A DNA stretch of 37,811 bases from WLNJ01 sp037131165 (lineage in GTDB: Bacteria; Actinomycetota; Thermoleophilia; Solirubrobacterales; Solirubrobacteraceae), in assembly GCA_037131165.1 (NCBI GenBank), contig JBAXRO010000014.1:1-37811 (forward strand), read 5' to 3'. The notes under the pieces are model-generated. The model made no database searches. It saw nothing but the letters and a program-made list of their open reading frames with translations, and was not told the origin of the DNA. This document shows, in pieces, positions 16,284 to 24,337 of the stretch; positions within the stretch are counted from its first letter, which is position 1; each line of letters opens with the position of its first letter. A program made the translations under genes and the position numbers.

Positions 16284-17864
16284 ATGCGCGGACTCCTGAG
16301 CAGGGGCGAGATGCTTCTGGGAATCGCTTACGCGGCGGTGGGCTTCGCGATCCTCGCTGCCCTGCTCGCGAGTGGGAATACCCTGACCGGGGGCGAGAAC
16401 GCGGTCGCGGCCGACCAGCTCCAATACCTGTCGTGGGTCGTGTCCGCATCGCACAACTGGACGATCGACAGCCTCTGGACGATCCCGCCCCAGGAAGGTA
16501 GTGCCTTCTTCCACCTTGGCTTCCTCACCTCGGGCCTGCTGCACAAGGCCGGCCTCGGGGTAATCGCCTCCTACCAAGTCTGGAAGCCGGTCTCGATCGC
16601 GGTCATCTTCATCGCGTTCCTGCTCTACGTCAGGAGGCTGCTGCCGGCCGGAGGACAGCGGACGGCAGCGCTCGCCCTCGGCCTGTTCGGATTGAGCCCG
16701 GCCGGAGCGATCATCGGCTTCAACCAGCTTGCGACCGAGCGAGGCCTGCAGAGCGACCTCGAGTTCGCGGCAGGTGAGCTGTTCGCGCCCTCGTGGCAGT
16801 GGGGCTACATGATGACCGCGATCGCAGTTGGGCTGATGGTCCTCGGGCTGCTCGTGGCCGAGCGGGCGCTGAGGGCGGAGAAGCCGGCGGGAAGAATCGT
16901 CGCCGCTTCGGCGATCGCCCTGTTCTGCTCTTGGCTCCAGCCCTGGCAGGGTGCCGAGCTGCTCGGCGCGATCGTGATCTGCGACCTCGTGGCCCCTGGG
17001 CGGATCGGTCGGTGGGCTGCGCTCCGGCGCCACCTGCCGGTGTTTGCGGCTGCAGTGATCCCGCTCGTCTACTACCGCTGGCTCGAGGGCACCGACGACG
17101 TCTGGAACATCGCCGGCGAGGCCAACAACGGGATCGCGCTTTGGTCGCCGTGGGTCTGGATCCTGACGCTCGGCGTGTACCTGCCGGCGCTGCCCGTCTG
17201 GCTGTCGAAGCCTCGCGACTGGCAGCAGACCGCGCTCAGGGCGGTCCCGGCGCTGATGCTCGCTCAGTACTCGTTCATCGCGATCGCCGAGGTCGGCACT
17301 TTCCCGTTCCACGCGATCCAAGGAATGGGCCTGTTCCTCGGGATCATGCTCGTCCAGGGAATGCTGCGCATCCGCCCGGCCGAGTGGTGGGGGGGGCGGG
17401 TGCCGTTGGCGGTTGGGCTCTGTGCACTCCTATGCGTGCCCGGGACGCTCCACAGGATCAACCTGATGCGGCTCGACATCCAGCGCTCGGCTCAGCCCTA
17501 CTTCCTCGAGGATGGGGAGGACGGAGCTCTTGAGAGGATCCGATCGGCGCCGGGCTCGGGTGGAGTGCTGGCTCCGATCAAGACGGCACTCAGCGTTCCC
17601 TCGCACACAGAGCGCCCGGTCTGGGTCGGACAGATCTCGTGGACCCCGGACTTCCGTGAGCGGGTGGCGGCGGCTGAGAACCTCTTCAACGGCAAGCTGT
17701 CCCCGGCCGAGGCCCGCCTGCTCGTCGACGGAAGCGGCGCCCGCTTCCTGCTCTCCGATTGCGGACACCGGGCTGACCTCAGGCCGGTCCTCGGCGCCCG
17801 GGTCGTCACCTTCAAGCGATACGGCTGTGCGGCCATCTACGAACTGCGTGGAGGGTGGCGATGA
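16284..17864 (+). CDS. Polytopic membrane protein, copy 4 (divergent) of the four-member family
   Basis: 526 residues, set apart from copies 1-3 by about 4.6 kb and clearly the most divergent. It keeps ADQLQYLSWVVSASH (Asp44), VWKPVSIAVIF, SWLQPWQGAEL, GTFPFHAIQGM and GTLHR, and in the C-terminal domain VGQISWTPDFRER, GARFLLSDC and YGCAAIYEL. VFLHPGF is changed to AFFHLGF, and the GREVY motif to ERPVW. The invariant Asp in the first external loop and the two C-terminal cysteines remain, so the protein is probably active. It overlaps the GT-C gene by 4 bases (ATGA). Its position between two GT2 genes and a recognisable GT-C gene supports a role in glycan extension outside the membrane. Confidence 0.74.
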   Translation: MRGLLSRGEMLLGIAYAAVGFAILAALLASGNTLTGGENAVAADQLQYLSWVVSASHNWTIDSLWTIPPQEGSAFFHLGFLTSGLLHKAGLGVIASYQVWKPVSIAVIFIAFLLYVRRLLPAGGQRTAALALGLFGLSPAGAIIGFNQLATERGLQSDLEFAAGELFAPSWQWGYMMTAIAVGLMVLGLLVAERALRAEKPAGRIVAASAIALFCSWLQPWQGAELLGAIVICDLVAPGRIGRWAALRRHLPVFAAAVIPLVYYRWLEGTDDVWNIAGEANNGIALWSPWVWILTLGVYLPALPVWLSKPRDWQQTALRAVPALMLAQYSFIAIAEVGTFPFHAIQGMGLFLGIMLVQGMLRIRPAEWWGGRVPLAVGLCALLCVPGTLHRINLMRLDIQRSAQPYFLEDGEDGALERIRSAPGSGGVLAPIKTALSVPSHTERPVWVGQISWTPDFRERVAAAENLFNGKLSPAEARLLVDGSGARFLLSDCGHRADLRPVLGARVVTFKRYGCAAIYELRGGWR

Positions 17865-19522
17865 CCGCGTTGGCTCTCCCGAGGACCCGGCCCAACGTTC
17901 GCCGACTGCTTCCCGGGGTCGGCATCTGGCTGGCGGGAGTCGCCGTCGGGGCGCTGAGCCTGCGCAACTGGATCCAACTCAACGACGAGGGGTTGATGCT
18001 TCAGGCGGCGGCCCGGATCGCCGAGGGGCAGGTTCCGTACCGCGACTTTTGGTGGTTCTACCCGCCGGGGCAGCCCTACCTGCTGGCGCTTGTCTGGAAG
18101 GTGACCGGTCCCTCGCTGATCGGCTGGCGGGTCGTCCGCCTGCTGGCCGACGCCACCGTTGCGCTGTTGGCATGGCGGCTCGCTCGTAGGCGGTCGGGAC
18201 CCGTCCCCGCCCTCGGCGCATGGCTCGCGGCGATTCTCGCGGTCACCAGTGCGACAGGCCCGCATCCCTACCCGCTGGCGATGGCGTTCGCCCTTTCGGC
18301 GCTCCTGTTGGTCGAGCGCCGGCCCGCACTTGCCGGCGTGATGCTGGGCTTGGCGTCCGTCTGGCGGATCGAGTTCGCCGCCTACCTTGCGTTGGGGCTC
18401 TTCCTCGGATTGCTCGTTCGGGGCCGCCCGTGGCAGCCGCTCCTCAGGCTGGTCGGCGCCGCCTGCTTGACGGCAGCCGCGGCGTATGTGCCGATGGTGA
18501 TCGCCGCCGGTCCTGGCGAGTCCTGGGAGCTGCTCGTCCGCTACCCGGTGCTCGAGTTCGGGAAGTACCAGACTCTCCCGTTCCCGCTCGTCTGGGACGG
18601 GGGAGGCAGTGCGCAGGGAGTCGATCTCCTCGCCCAGATCCTCTCGTACCACCTGCCTCTTGCCCTGGTGATCGCCCTCGGCTCCTCGATCGTCGCTCTG
18701 GCGGCAACGATGCGGCCCGGACGCTGGCTCGAGCTGTCGACCGCCGTATTCGGAGTCGGGATGGCCCACTACCTCGTCGTCCGCGCCGACGCCTTCCACA
18801 CCGGCCCTCTGGCAATCGTCGATTCGGTCCTCGTCGCTTGGGCGGTCGGGGCCGTGATCGAGTCCCGCCGGTCGCGGGCGTGGCGCCAGTCGCCCCGCGG
18901 GCGGCTTCGGCCGGCGGTGGCGGGACTCGCCGTCTCGGTGGCGGTAGCGGCGATCGGATGGTCAATCGTCGACTGCGGCTGGAAGCGGATTCGCGAGTTC
19001 CAGCAGGCGCGCGGTGCGGCTCCCATTGGTCTCGCAGTCGCGGACGGTGTCAGGGAGATGCCGGTCACCCGTTGCTCGCTCAGGGGCGAGGCGCTCCAGT
19101 TCTGCCGGACCGCCGACCTGGTCGACGCAGTGGAGTACATCAAGAGGACCGTCCCGAAAGGAACGCCGATCTTCGTGACGACAAAGCGATCCGATCTGGT
19201 CACGGCCGGGGCGCCGCTGTTCTACGTCCTGGCGGATCGCCCGAACCTGACCGAGTACGACATTGCTGCTCCCGGGGTGGTCACATCGGCTCCGGTCCAG
19301 CGTGTGGTGATCGGCCAGCTGGAGAAGAGCGGGGCGACGGTGGTGCGCTACTCGGCCGGGATCACCGCAGCTCCCGAACCGAACCTCGCCGGCAAGTCGA
19401 GTGGGGTGACCCTGCTCGACGATTGGCTGGCCGAGAACTACGTCGAGGTCGCGCGGTTCGGGGTCTGGACCGTGCTCGCCCCTGGTTCGGCGGCTGCGGT
19501 CGGCGGGGCGGAGGCCCGGTAG
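17861..19522 (+). CDS. GT-C fold membrane glycosyltransferase (PMT/ArnT-like)
   Basis: 553-residue polytopic membrane protein. Residues 38-68 contain LNDEGLMLQAAARIAEGQVP and RDFWWFYPPGQPYLLAL, the classic GT-C first-loop pattern (DEG...Y-x-D-F...Y-P-P-G). The Asp-Glu pair is the likely catalytic site, and the donor would be a polyprenyl-phosphate sugar on the outer face. About ten further hydrophobic segments follow, then a soluble C-terminal domain of about 150 residues. The start is ATG 17861, which overlaps the previous TGA and has GGAGGG about 6 bases upstream. A GTG at 17855 is possible. The last 85 bases overlap the convergent flippase gene. It is the last gene of the operon starting at 14381. 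Confidence 0.85.
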   Translation: MTALALPRTRPNVRRLLPGVGIWLAGVAVGALSLRNWIQLNDEGLMLQAAARIAEGQVPYRDFWWFYPPGQPYLLALVWKVTGPSLIGWRVVRLLADATVALLAWRLARRRSGPVPALGAWLAAILAVTSATGPHPYPLAMAFALSALLLVERRPALAGVMLGLASVWRIEFAAYLALGLFLGLLVRGRPWQPLLRLVGAACLTAAAAYVPMVIAAGPGESWELLVRYPVLEFGKYQTLPFPLVWDGGGSAQGVDLLAQILSYHLPLALVIALGSSIVALAATMRPGRWLELSTAVFGVGMAHYLVVRADAFHTGPLAIVDSVLVAWAVGAVIESRRSRAWRQSPRGRLRPAVAGLAVSVAVAAIGWSIVDCGWKRIREFQQARGAAPIGLAVADGVREMPVTRCSLRGEALQFCRTADLVDAVEYIKRTVPKGTPIFVTTKRSDLVTAGAPLFYVLADRPNLTEYDIAAPGVVTSAPVQRVVIGQLEKSGATVVRYSAGITAAPEPNLAGKSSGVTLLDDWLAENYVEVARFGVWTVLAPGSAAAVGGAEAR

Positions 19523-20808
19523 GCGGCGAACAGGGCCCCGGTAGCAGCGATGGTCTGGATGATCAGCACAGTGGTGGCGAACCCGTCGATCGTCCCTCCG
19601 CCCGGGAGCATCAGAAGGGCCACCGGCTCCGCCACGGCGACCGCGCCGAGGCCCCAGAGGAATCTGACCTCCCGCAGGGCGAGCAGCAGCTGGACGGCGA
19701 GGTAGCAGACGGCCAGGAGGGCCATCGCGATACCGAGTTCGAACAGGGCGGTCGCGCCACCTTCGTACTTCGGGCCGAAGGCGAGCTTCAACAGGGTCTC
19801 GGGGAAGAACCCGTAGATCAGGAGGCAGGGAGCGGCGACGACAGCCGTCATCCCCAGTGCCCGCAGCAGCACCGGGCGGGCATCTTCCTGGGCCGCGTGC
19901 TTGCGGGCGGCCTCGGGGAGAAGGTAGAAGCCGATCCCGATCGCCACCCACACCACGACCTTTGCCGCGACGGCTGCGGCGGCGTAGGTGCCGGCGTCGA
20001 GCTCGCTGAGGCGGTGCTGGGCCACGATCACGTCGATGTTCTGCAGCACTGCGATCAGCGCGAGTCCAACTATCGCCGGGCGGGCGTTCAGAGCGAGCCT
20101 CCGGAGTCCGTGTGCGATCCGGCCGGCTTCCGCGCGGCCCAGGCGGCCTTGGAGGATCAGGTAGAGGACTGCCGACGTGACGACCATCGCAAGGGGTGTG
20201 CCGAAGTACGCGCCCGTGACTCCCAGTCCCGCCAGGGCCAGCCCTGCGCCGAGCCCCAGCCTCGCGATCTGCTCGGCGATCATGCTTACCCCGACAGCCA
20301 TGTATGCGCGCGAAGCCTGGAGTGCTCCACGCTGGACTGACAGCAGGATCCAGATGCATGCCGCCGGAGCCACTCCGGCCGCCGCCCATTCGAGCTTGAC
20401 GCCGATGAGATCGGCGATGGGGTGCCGGAGCAGGATCGAGACGACGGTCACGACCCCGGTCAGGATCACGAGCGATGTGGTCCAGCGTTTGAGTGTGGTG
20501 GCGAACTGCCTGCCCTCGCCCAGGTGACCGAGAGCGCCCTCCCTGGCCGTCGCTACCTGGAGGGCGGCACCGGGAACGCTGAGGATGATGAAGCTCGACA
20601 GGATCGCTGCGAGCTGTCCGTAGCCCTCGACCCCGAGCAGCCGGCCGAAAGCGATTGTCGTCACCAGCGCGACGACGTTGGTCATGATCATCGCCCCGGC
20701 CAGAATCCCCGCGGTTCGGGTCTCGGAGCCACGCAGGCTCGAAAGCAGCTGCCTCAGCGGACTGGGGGGGCGGCCTTGCGAGGGCGTCATTCCATCGGGC
20801 GACGGCAT
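19438..20808 (-). CDS. Wzx-type oligosaccharide flippase (MOP superfamily), second copy
   Basis: 456-residue integral membrane protein with about 12-14 hydrophobic segments. The N-terminal region contains GILAGAMIMTNVVALVTTIA followed by FGRLLGVEGYGQLA, the standard MOP/Wzx opening. Start chosen at ATG 20808, which has TACCGT 9 bases upstream; ATG 20790 is a second option, and the frame stays open to 21069 inside the ligase gene. It lies 38 bases after the ligase gene on the same strand, so the two can share an mRNA or have their own promoters. It is only distantly similar to the other flippase here by eye. Its 3' end runs 85 bases into the convergent GT-C gene. Confidence 0.86.
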   Translation of the reverse strand: MPSPDGMTPSQGRPPSPLRQLLSSLRGSETRTAGILAGAMIMTNVVALVTTIAFGRLLGVEGYGQLAAILSSFIILSVPGAALQVATAREGALGHLGEGRQFATTLKRWTTSLVILTGVVTVVSILLRHPIADLIGVKLEWAAAGVAPAACIWILLSVQRGALQASRAYMAVGVSMIAEQIARLGLGAGLALAGLGVTGAYFGTPLAMVVTSAVLYLILQGRLGRAEAGRIAHGLRRLALNARPAIVGLALIAVLQNIDVIVAQHRLSELDAGTYAAAAVAAKVVVWVAIGIGFYLLPEAARKHAAQEDARPVLLRALGMTAVVAAPCLLIYGFFPETLLKLAFGPKYEGGATALFELGIAMALLAVCYLAVQLLLALREVRFLWGLGAVAVAEPVALLMLPGGGTIDGFATTVLIIQTIAATGALFAAYRASAPPTAAAEPGASTVQTPNRATST

Positions 20809-20817
20809 CACCCGATT

Positions 20818-20823
20818 ACGGTA
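20818..20823 (-). promoter_or_regulatory. -10 box TACCGT in front of the second flippase
   Basis: TACCGT on the minus strand is 9 bases from ATG 20808, inside the 38-base gap after the ligase gene. It would be an internal, leaderless promoter. Confidence 0.4.
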
Positions 20824-20846
20824 CAGAAGCTTCGGTGGCCAGACCG

Positions 20847-22706
20847 TCAGCGGGTGGCGTCGGGTTCCGGCGGTCGCAGCTGCTGGGAAGTCGCCAGGGC
20901 GGACCGCGCAAGCGCTGGGTCCTCGTTCCGGACAACCTCTGCGAGCAGGCCCCAGGCAAACCAAGAACCCGGGTTTGCGTCGACGAGCGCTTGGGCTTGT
21001 GCGATCGCCTCCGCCTCGTGCCCGGAGTTGAAGGCCGCAGTCGCGAGAAGAGTCCTCGGGAGCGGCCAAGGGTTGTAGAGAGCTGCGGATTCGAGTTCGA
21101 CTTTCGCTCTCGAGTAGCGCTCCTCGTTCCAGCCGAGCAAGCCTGCGGCAGCGACGATTCGCTCACCCCTCTGCTGGAGCTCGATGCCGCGCAGCGACCA
21201 TCCAAGCCAGGCGATGGCGACGACCGCAAGGGAGGCCACGGCAGCCCGCTGGGTGAGCGAGGGTCGAGAGCTGTCCCTTTCCGCGGCGGCGATCACCAGA
21301 GCCGCAAGGAGCAGCGCGGACAGGGTCACCCCGGGAACCTGCCAGTCCCAGTCGATGGCGCTGTGAGAGGCGAACGCGATCAGGCCGGCCGCAGGGCCGG
21401 CAAGCAGGCGTCTGTCGCGCCGCCAGGCGGAGCGCGCGCAGACCGTGACGCCTCCCAGGAGCAGCAGCAGGGCTGTCAGGCCAAGAAGCCCCAAGTCGCC
21501 GGCCGTCTCTATCTCGAGCGAGTGGGCGTTGCGCGCGGGCTGGAGCGAGCCGCGCTCACGGATCCAGGTCGTCTCGAATGAGCCGGCGCCGGAGCCGATG
21601 ATCGGATTCGCGCGAAACTCGGCCAGCTGGGTGCTCCAGTACCTGGTCCGGTTGCTCTCGCTCGACGCCAGTCGATCAGCAACGGCTCCGCTCTCGGTTG
21701 GTTCGCGGTTGATCTGGTTCTGTCCGGCGATGACCGAGGCGAACGGGGTTATCGCGACCACGACCGTGAGGAAGGCCGCGACACGAACCCCCGTGCGGCC
21801 GATCGATTCCGCATCCGGCCTCCCGGCGCGACCGGAGATCAGGAATTGGGTGGTCCCCACCGCGATGGCCGCCCCGAGCAGCATCAGGCCGAAGATCGCG
21901 CCTTGGCTCGCCCTGTCGTCCAGGGCGTACTGCGTCGTGGCTACTGAGGGAAGAGATTGGGCCGAGGCGATCGCGGCAGCGGCACCGAGCAGGGCAAGGG
22001 CCACCGATTTGGCTTGCGACCGGGTGGCAACGAGGGCGACCAGGCCGACCATCCCCGCCACCGTGGCAGCCAGCGCTCCACGTGAAAAGGCCAACCAGAG
22101 ACCCGCGGCGAGGATCGGAGTGGCGGCCGCGAACATGGCTCGCGATGCACGGGGACGCTCGGTGTCGCCAGCGATCCGAGCGGCGAGCAGAAGGCCCATG
22201 CCGCACAGCAGGCCCATGGCATTCCAGTAGCCCAGCGGCTCGGCGAAGCGTCCCAAGGCGGTACGGGGACTTGCGAGGCTGAAGGTGCCGGGCAGGACTC
22301 TTTCGCTCAGTCCGTAGAGCGTCGCGGCCAAGACGGTAAGGGCAAGGACCGGTTCGACCACACGGGCGGCCGCCCGCTCTCGGAGGGCTGGCACGGCGGC
22401 AAGCAGGAAGCCGAGATAGACGAGAGCGAGGGTCGCGGCAGCCGCCGCGGGTTCGAGAACTCCGGCCCAAGTCATCGAAAGGGCTGTCAGCAGGGTCAGG
22501 GCGGCGATGCCTGTGATCGCGATGCGGCCCGGGCGACCGGCGGGCAGCAAGGAGGGCTGAATCAACACCCCGATCAGGGCCATCAGCCAGACCGCGATTC
22601 CCAGGACAAGGAACTCCGTCGAGTGTGGCCTGTAGGTCAGGAACGTTGCCACAGCCGGGATCAGCAGCAGGACGGCCGTCTGAACGCGGGCAATCTTCTC
22701 CGTCAT
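20847..22706 (-). CDS. O-antigen ligase / polymerase family membrane protein (WaaL/Wzy-like) with a TPR-like tail
   Basis: 619-residue membrane protein with about 11 or more hydrophobic segments. The large outer loop contains NRTRYWSTQLAEFRANPIIG, GSGAGSFETTW and NAHSLEIETAGDLGLLG near residue 390. These are the Wzy_C motifs of O-antigen ligases, including the N-A-H region. The last 100 residues are soluble and helical (AKVELESAALYNPWPLPRTLLA ... EAIAQAQALVDANPGSW), resembling tetratricopeptide repeats as found on some bacterial ligases. It would polymerise or transfer the lipid-linked glycan after it has been flipped. Start ATG 22706 has TACCGT 9 bases upstream. It is read divergently from the t6A operon with 52 bases between starts. 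It probably shares a transcript with the second flippase. Confidence 0.88.
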   Translation of the reverse strand: MTEKIARVQTAVLLLIPAVATFLTYRPHSTEFLVLGIAVWLMALIGVLIQPSLLPAGRPGRIAITGIAALTLLTALSMTWAGVLEPAAAAATLALVYLGFLLAAVPALRERAAARVVEPVLALTVLAATLYGLSERVLPGTFSLASPRTALGRFAEPLGYWNAMGLLCGMGLLLAARIAGDTERPRASRAMFAAATPILAAGLWLAFSRGALAATVAGMVGLVALVATRSQAKSVALALLGAAAAIASAQSLPSVATTQYALDDRASQGAIFGLMLLGAAIAVGTTQFLISGRAGRPDAESIGRTGVRVAAFLTVVVAITPFASVIAGQNQINREPTESGAVADRLASSESNRTRYWSTQLAEFRANPIIGSGAGSFETTWIRERGSLQPARNAHSLEIETAGDLGLLGLTALLLLLGGVTVCARSAWRRDRRLLAGPAAGLIAFASHSAIDWDWQVPGVTLSALLLAALVIAAAERDSSRPSLTQRAAVASLAVVAIAWLGWSLRGIELQQRGERIVAAAGLLGWNEERYSRAKVELESAALYNPWPLPRTLLATAAFNSGHEAEAIAQAQALVDANPGSWFAWGLLAEVVRNEDPALARSALATSQQLRPPEPDATR

Positions 22707-22715
22707 CAGTGCTTA

Positions 22716-22721
22716 ACGGTA
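22716..22721 (-). promoter_or_regulatory. -10 box TACCGT, leaderless-type, for the ligase gene
   Basis: TACCGT on the minus strand is 9 bases from ATG 22706. It shares the 52-base divergent region with the tsaE box. Confidence 0.5.
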
Positions 22722-22746
22722 ACGGCGGGCAGTGTGGGGCCGTCGC

Positions 22747-22752
22747 TACGCT
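22747..22752 (+). promoter_or_regulatory. -10 box TACGCT, leaderless-type, for tsaE
   Basis: TACGCT is 6 bases upstream of GTG 22759. It favours this start over the upstream in-frame codon at 22732, which lies before the box. Confidence 0.5.
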
Positions 22753-22758
22753 CGCAGC

Positions 22759-23184
22759 GTGCAGCTTCCGGTAGTCGCCGAGACCAACAGCCCTGAGGAG
22801 ACCGAGCAGATCGGTGAGCGGTTCGCATCCCTTCTCGAGGCCGGCGACCGAGTGCTTGTCCTCGGGGATTTGGGAGCGGGGAAGACAGCCTTCGTAAGGG
22901 GCGTCTGTCGGGGGCTCGGCGTGTCCGGGGTCGTCACCAGCCCGACGTTCACCCTCGCGCGCCGCTACGAGGACGGCAGGATTCCTGTCTCCCACCTCGA
23001 CCTCTACCGCCTGCCCGAAGGGCTTGTCGAGCAGGAACCGGGCCTGCTCGAGGATGAGCTCGCGCCCGACCGTGTAGCGCTTGTCGAATGGCCACAGCGG
23101 GCGTCGGAGGGCTGGTTCAGCGAGTCGTACAGGGTGGAGCTCCAGCACCTCGGCGAGCATTCGAGAAGGGTCACCGTCGGGTGA
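22759..23184 (+). CDS. tsaE: tRNA t6A biosynthesis ATPase TsaE
   Basis: Cytoplasmic P-loop ATPase that resets the TsaB-TsaD complex during threonylcarbamoyl-adenosine (t6A37) formation on ANN-decoding tRNAs. It has 141 residues, normal for the family (about 150). Motifs are SPEETEQIGE, the Walker A LGDLGAGKTAFVRG, the family signature SPTFTLARRYEDG, and HLDLYRL with the Walker B aspartate. VALVEWPQRA lies near the C-terminus. Start at GTG 22759 follows from the promoter position. It overlaps tsaB by 4 bases (GTGA). It heads a run of tsaE-tsaB-rimI-tsaD-grx-rex with no gaps. Confidence 0.93.
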   Translation: MQLPVVAETNSPEETEQIGERFASLLEAGDRVLVLGDLGAGKTAFVRGVCRGLGVSGVVTSPTFTLARRYEDGRIPVSHLDLYRLPEGLVEQEPGLLEDELAPDRVALVEWPQRASEGWFSESYRVELQHLGEHSRRVTVG

Positions 23185-23849
23185 TCGACCCGGTCCTTGC
23201 ATTCGATACGTCGACCGGTGCGACTGCTGCCGCAGTGCTCGTGGACGGAGTCCCGTTCGAGCGCCGGGAAGAGGCGGTCGTCGGTTCGAGGCCGCGCCAT
23301 TCGCCCGACTTGCTGAGGCTGGCGAGCGAAGCGCTCGAGCGGGCCGAGGTGACGCTCGGTGAGATCCGAACGGTGGCGGTCGGAACAGGGCCTGGTTCGT
23401 TCACTGGACTTCGCGTCGGCTTGGCCGCCGCGTTGGGGCTCTCCCGCGGGCTGGGTCTGGAGCCGGTAGGGGTCTGCTCGTTACGGGCGCTGATCGCCGG
23501 GGCGGGAGATCCAGGCCGCACCGTTGTCGGGCTGATCGATGCGAGGCGGGGCGAGCTGTTCGCATCCGTGCGGCCTCCCGGAAAGGAGTCGGGCGATCCG
23601 TTCACGGTTCCCGTCGACGACGTCTCCCGGATCGGTGGCCCGGGCGTCCTCTGCGTCGGCGACGGGGCGGTCGCCGCGCGAGCCGGAATCGAGGCTGCCG
23701 GTGGTGAGGTCCCTCCCGATCATGACCCCAGGCACCTCGTGCTCGCGGCGGAGATCGCCGCGCTCGCTAATTCACCGGACTCGAAGGGGGGCGATGTGCT
23801 GCCACGCTACGTTCGCCCGCCCGACGCCGTGCCCAAGGCGGAGCGTTGA
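23181..23849 (+). CDS. tsaB: tRNA t6A biosynthesis protein TsaB
   Basis: Inactive ASKHA-fold partner of TsaD that forms the TsaBD core for transfer of the threonylcarbamoyl group. It has 222 residues. It opens with VLAFDTSTGATAAAVLVDG and contains the family signature GTGPGSFTGLRVGLAAALGL at about residues 69-88, then VVGLIDARRGELFASV. The start is GTG 23181, overlapping the tsaE stop (GTGA); the frame continues upstream to 23088 but only as a shadow of tsaE. The C-terminus (LPRYVRPPDAVPKAER) matches the end usually seen in TsaB. It overlaps rimI by one base. Confidence 0.92.
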   Translation: MIDPVLAFDTSTGATAAAVLVDGVPFERREEAVVGSRPRHSPDLLRLASEALERAEVTLGEIRTVAVGTGPGSFTGLRVGLAAALGLSRGLGLEPVGVCSLRALIAGAGDPGRTVVGLIDARRGELFASVRPPGKESGDPFTVPVDDVSRIGGPGVLCVGDGAVAARAGIEAAGGEVPPDHDPRHLVLAAEIAALANSPDSKGGDVLPRYVRPPDAVPKAER

Positions 23850-24337
23850 TGTCACCATCGATCAGGCACCTCTTGCCAGCGGACTTGGCAGCAGTCACCG
23901 AGGTCGAACGGGAGTCCTTCAACGTGCCTTGGTCTGCGGGGATGATCGCCCTCGAGCTACAGCGCGAAGACGCTGTGACACTTGCCGCCGATAGCGAGGG
24001 CAGGCTGATCGGATTCGCGATCTGCGCCCGCGAGGGCGACGACTGGAGCTTGTTGAGAATCGCGGTCCGGCCCGACGAGCGCCGCGCCGGCACGGCGCGT
24101 CACCTGATGGCGGCGCTGCTCGAGGAGCTTCCCGGCGACGCTCGAATGACACTCGAAGTCAGGGAATCCAACCTGGCAGCGATCGCCTTCTACGAGCGCC
24201 TCGGATTCCTGATCGGGGGACGCAGGCGTCGCTACTACGCGGACACTGGAGAGGACGGGCTGATCATGTGGCGGACTGAGGGCACCCTGAGGGGTTCGCT
24301 CGAGGATGTCCCGAACGCGGACTCCTCCCGGCGATGA
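23849..24337 (+). CDS. rimI: GNAT N-acetyltransferase, RimI-like
   Basis: GCN5-fold acetyltransferase of 162 residues. RimI acetylates the N-terminal alanine of ribosomal protein S18 and, in other bacteria, further N-termini. Motifs are IRHLLPADLAAVTEVERESF, FNVPWSAGMIALEL, LRIAVRPDERRAGTARHLM with the acetyl-CoA loop R-R-A-G-T-A, LEVRESNLAAIAFYERLGF, and RRRYYADTGEDGLIMW. These are the standard RimI blocks. ATG 23849 overlaps the stop of tsaB (TGATG); a TTG directly before it is also possible. The 4-base overlap with tsaD (ATGA) and the fixed position between tsaB and tsaD are typical of this operon in many bacteria. The last 15 residues are less conserved. Confidence 0.9.
   Translation: MSPSIRHLLPADLAAVTEVERESFNVPWSAGMIALELQREDAVTLAADSEGRLIGFAICAREGDDWSLLRIAVRPDERRAGTARHLMAALLEELPGDARMTLEVRESNLAAIAFYERLGFLIGGRRRRYYADTGEDGLIMWRTEGTLRGSLEDVPNADSSRR

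Noticed and set aside
18220..20340. 706-codon + strand frame, the longest of its kind
   Set aside because: It covers parts of the GT-C gene in another frame and the flippase antisense. Both real genes have strong family motifs; this frame has none.
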